From Synechococcus sp. M16CYN (GTDB taxonomy: Bacteria; Cyanobacteriota; Cyanobacteriia; PCC-6307; Cyanobiaceae), in assembly GCF_040371545.1 (NCBI RefSeq), contig NZ_AP029048.1, positions 186,001 through 250,000 of the forward strand: a stretch of DNA of 64,000 bases, read 5' to 3'. Positions 61,728 to 64,000 of this stretch are shown here, one piece after another. Each line of letters opens with the position of its first letter. Position 1 is the stretch's first letter. A program made the translations under genes and the position numbers. The notes beneath the pieces are model-generated. The model did no database searches. It had not been told where the DNA came from and saw only the letters and a program-made list of their open reading frames with translations.

Positions 61728-64000
61728 TCATGCCGCGATCTCCGCAGATATTCCCGGCGGATGCCGCTCAAGTACACGAGTGAGATATCTACCGGTGTGA
61801 CTGCTCGAATGCTGAGAAACTTGCTCCGGTGTACCGGTCACCAATACCTCACCACCGCGATCTCCTCCCTCAGGACCGAGGTCAATCACCCAGTCGCTGC
61901 AGCGTATTACATCAAGATTGTGCTCAATACAAATAATCGAATTGCCCTTATCAACAAGACGTTGCATCACATCCATCAACTTGTGAACGTCGTAAAAACT
62001 GAGGCCCGTAGTTGGCTCGTCAATCAAATAAAGTGTCTTCCCTGTGGCACGACGGGAGAGTTCCGCTGCCAACTTGACTCGCTGAGCCTCACCTCCAGAG
62101 AGCGTAGGTGCTGGTTGGCCAAGCTTCACATAACCAAGGCCAACATCCACCAACGTGTGCAATCGATCAGCGGCCTGGGGAATCGCTGAAAACACTTCGG
62201 CGGCTTGCTCTACGGTCATCTGAAGCACATCTGCTATGGTGTGGCCCTTATACTTGGCCTGCAAAGTTTCGCGATTGAAGCGCGCCCCCTTGCAAACGTC
62301 GCACTGAACGTAAACATTGGGCAGAAAATTCATCTCGATCATGTTTACGCCCTGACCGCGACAAGATTCGCACCGACCTCCCCTAACATTGAAACTAAAC
62401 TGTCCGACCTGATAGCCCCGGGCTTTTGCTTCAACGGTGGCGGCGAACGCGTGACGAATGGGATCAAACGCACCAGTGTAAGTAGCAGGGTTGGATCGTG
62501 GAGTCCTACCGATTGGACTCTGATCAACCACGATCACTTTATCGATAGATTTGATCCCGCGCAATTCGCCTAAGCCATGGGGGAAAGGTACTTTCAAACC
62601 AAGACCATTTTCAAGAGCCGAGTGAAGCAACTCATTCACTAGTGTGCTTTTGCCGCTACCGCTTACGCCGGTTACAGATACAAGACGACCCAACGGAAAG
62701 TCAACGCTGACGTTCTTGAGATTGTTACGTGTGCAATCAATCAACTGCAATCGTCGAGATCCCTCTTCTCGACGTTCGACTGGTGTGGGAATTGAACGAC
62801 GACCACTGAGATAGGCCCCTGTTATAGAGTCTTTGCTGCTGAGCAAATTCTCAAAAGATCCCTCCGCAACAATTTGCCCACCATGAACCCCAGCGCCAGG
62901 ACCGATGTCAACTACGTGATCTGCGGCACGAATAGTGTCCTCATCGTGCTCTACAACAACCAAAGTGTTCCCCAGGTCTCTTAAACGCTTAAGGGTGTTC
63001 AACAAACGGTCATTATCGCGCTGATGGAGACCGATACTTGGCTCGTCGAGGACGTATAGCACGCCACTCAAACCTGCACCAATTTGGGTAGCTAAACGGA
63101 TCCGCTGTGCTTCACCACCGGAAAGCGTCATCGCGGGTCGATCAAGGCTCAGGTAATCAAGACCAACATCCAGAAGGAAGCGTAACCGGAATCTAATTTC
63201 TCGGAGTACTAGATCACCGATCTTCATCTGGCGATCTGTTAGCAAAGGTTCTGAACCCTTATAGGCGCCAACCCCCATTAGCCTCTCGATTCGTTCCAAC
63301 GTCTGACCAACGCTGATAGAGGTGAGTTCTGGAATCCGAAACGGACCGACTTTTACTGCAAGGGCTTCAGGACGCAAACGCTGACCGGCGCAGCTAGAGC
63401 AAGGTACAAACTCTAAAAATTTTTCTAACTTCTGTCGTATCGCCTCACCGCTAGCGCCGCGGAGTTGACGTTCAAGAATCGGCAAGATTCCCTCGAAGGG
63501 ACGGGTGTATCCGGTCTTTCCTTTGTCATAGCGATTATCAGCTTGAATCAATATTGGGTCACGGCTGCCATGAAGCAGCACATCCCTCTGGTCGTCGGTC
63601 AGGTCTTTCCAAGGTGTTTTGATTTCAAAGCCGAAGGCTTCGCCGACGGAATAGAGGAGTGAGAAATAGTAGCTGTTGTCCTTTTCAGCCCAAGGAGCAA
63701 CTGCAGAATAAACTGGCTGGCTTGGATCTGGAACGACACGATCACAAGTAAATTTGCGAAGGTGGCCTATGCCGTGGCAGTCCTCACAAGCGCCATAGGG
63801 GCTGTTGAATGAGAACAAACGCGGAGAAAGCTCTTCAATGACGGACCCGTGAACGGCACACGCAAAATTCTCGGAGTACAGGTGCTCGCGCTCTACACCA
63901 TGCGGAAGCTCTTCATCCTTTCTAGGGACCACCTCCACTAAGGCTAAACCATCCCCTCGCTTTAGCGCAGTGCGTAGGGAATCGGTGAGACGTTCCTGAA
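61728..64000 (-). CDS. uvrA: UvrABC system protein A (3' part), N-terminus outside window
   Basis: DNA damage recognition ATPase of nucleotide excision repair. The frame is open to the right edge (QERLTDSLRTALKRGDGLAL just inside it), so the 5' end lies outside; about 757 codons are present. Seen: a first CxxC zinc module (ACEDCHGIGHLRKF), DEPSIGLHQRDNDRLLNTLK (Walker B of domain 1), the second nucleotide-binding domain VTGVSGSGKSTLVNELLHSA, the zinc finger GGRCESCRGQGVNMIEMNF with VQCDVCKG, and LSGGEAQRVKLAAELSRRAT with TLYLIDEPTTGLSFYD. All catalytic elements visible are intact. The C-terminus is ISAEIAA. Confidence 0.96.
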   Translation of the reverse strand, partial: QERLTDSLRTALKRGDGLALVEVVPRKDEELPHGVEREHLYSENFACAVHGSVIEELSPRLFSFNSPYGACEDCHGIGHLRKFTCDRVVPDPSQPVYSAVAPWAEKDNSYYFSLLYSVGEAFGFEIKTPWKDLTDDQRDVLLHGSRDPILIQADNRYDKGKTGYTRPFEGILPILERQLRGASGEAIRQKLEKFLEFVPCSSCAGQRLRPEALAVKVGPFRIPELTSISVGQTLERIERLMGVGAYKGSEPLLTDRQMKIGDLVLREIRFRLRFLLDVGLDYLSLDRPAMTLSGGEAQRIRLATQIGAGLSGVLYVLDEPSIGLHQRDNDRLLNTLKRLRDLGNTLVVVEHDEDTIRAADHVVDIGPGAGVHGGQIVAEGSFENLLSSKDSITGAYLSGRRSIPTPVERREEGSRRLQLIDCTRNNLKNVSVDFPLGRLVSVTGVSGSGKSTLVNELLHSALENGLGLKVPFPHGLGELRGIKSIDKVIVVDQSPIGRTPRSNPATYTGAFDPIRHAFAATVEAKARGYQVGQFSFNVRGGRCESCRGQGVNMIEMNFLPNVYVQCDVCKGARFNRETLQAKYKGHTIADVLQMTVEQAAEVFSAIPQAADRLHTLVDVGLGYVKLGQPAPTLSGGEAQRVKLAAELSRRATGKTLYLIDEPTTGLSFYDVHKLMDVMQRLVDKGNSIICIEHNLDVIRCSDWVIDLGPEGGDRGGEVLVTGTPEQVSQHSSSHTGRYLTRVLERHPPGISAEIAA

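Overview
The window looks like a cyanobacterial chromosome of the marine Synechococcus/Prochlorococcus (alpha-cyanobacterial) type. The cyanobacterial markers are a PsbQ/CyanoQ subunit of photosystem II, a high-light-inducible (Hli) chlorophyll-binding protein, a Tic20-family protein, two group-2 sigma-70 factors, a sucrose-phosphate-synthase-type glycosyltransferase, and short cyanobacteria-specific proteins of the DUF3134 and DUF3188 types. The protein sequences and local gene orders (speE-speB-gcvT-aspS-sigma-pyrG-queE-queC-pabB-pabC; rpsF / argG-DUF3188 / DUF3134-mraY) resemble that clade. Identification of the organism is an inference from these proteins.

Layout. 1-5.8 kb: a minus-strand cluster of valS, an ABC-2 exporter (ATPase and two permeases with one-base start/stop overlaps) and a VTT/DedA-like membrane protein cut by the window edge. 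7.2-10.4 kb: a small acidic protein, a short-chain dehydrogenase, a Zur-type Fur regulator, possible gene debris, an Hli protein and a 59-residue membrane protein. 10.4-14.2 kb: nearly 4 kb without convincing protein genes, containing tRNA-Val and two minus-strand terminator-like hairpins that may mark small RNAs. 14.2-27.0 kb: a dense housekeeping block (polyamines, glycine cleavage, AspRS, sigma factor, CTP synthase, 7-deazaguanine synthesis, p-aminobenzoate synthesis). 27-36 kb: mostly AT-rich desert with islands (a small protein plus a beta-carbonic anhydrase; a siroheme/cobalamin pair). 36-46.4 kb: MFS exporter, polyphosphate kinase, second sigma factor, phytol-kinase-like protein, DAHP synthase, AcnB, ClC channel. 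47-64 kb: O-antigen-ligase-like protein, PsbQ, a FAD amine oxidase lacking a normal start codon, DnaK, AroE, Tic20, S6, ArgG, MraY, the sucrose synthesis enzyme and UvrA (cut by the window edge).

By summing the genes listed, about 70% of the window is coding, which is low for a picocyanobacterium. Twelve gene-free stretches of 0.37 to 2.8 kb are mostly AT-rich, and some contain short protein-like fragments broken by stops. Together with the missing start codon of the FAD oxidase and the single-domain sucrose enzyme, this suggests a lineage undergoing gene loss, such as a host-associated or long-isolated picocyanobacterium. Core metabolism (aromatic amino acids, arginine, folate precursor, peptidoglycan, translation, photosynthesis) is nevertheless intact.

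I found no defence island, CRISPR array, transposase, prophage or secondary-metabolite cluster, and no convincing new multi-gene system. The points most worth following are the two candidate small RNAs in 10.8-13.0 kb, the altered start of the FAD oxidase, very small ORFs with good translation signals, and the decayed intergenic regions themselves.
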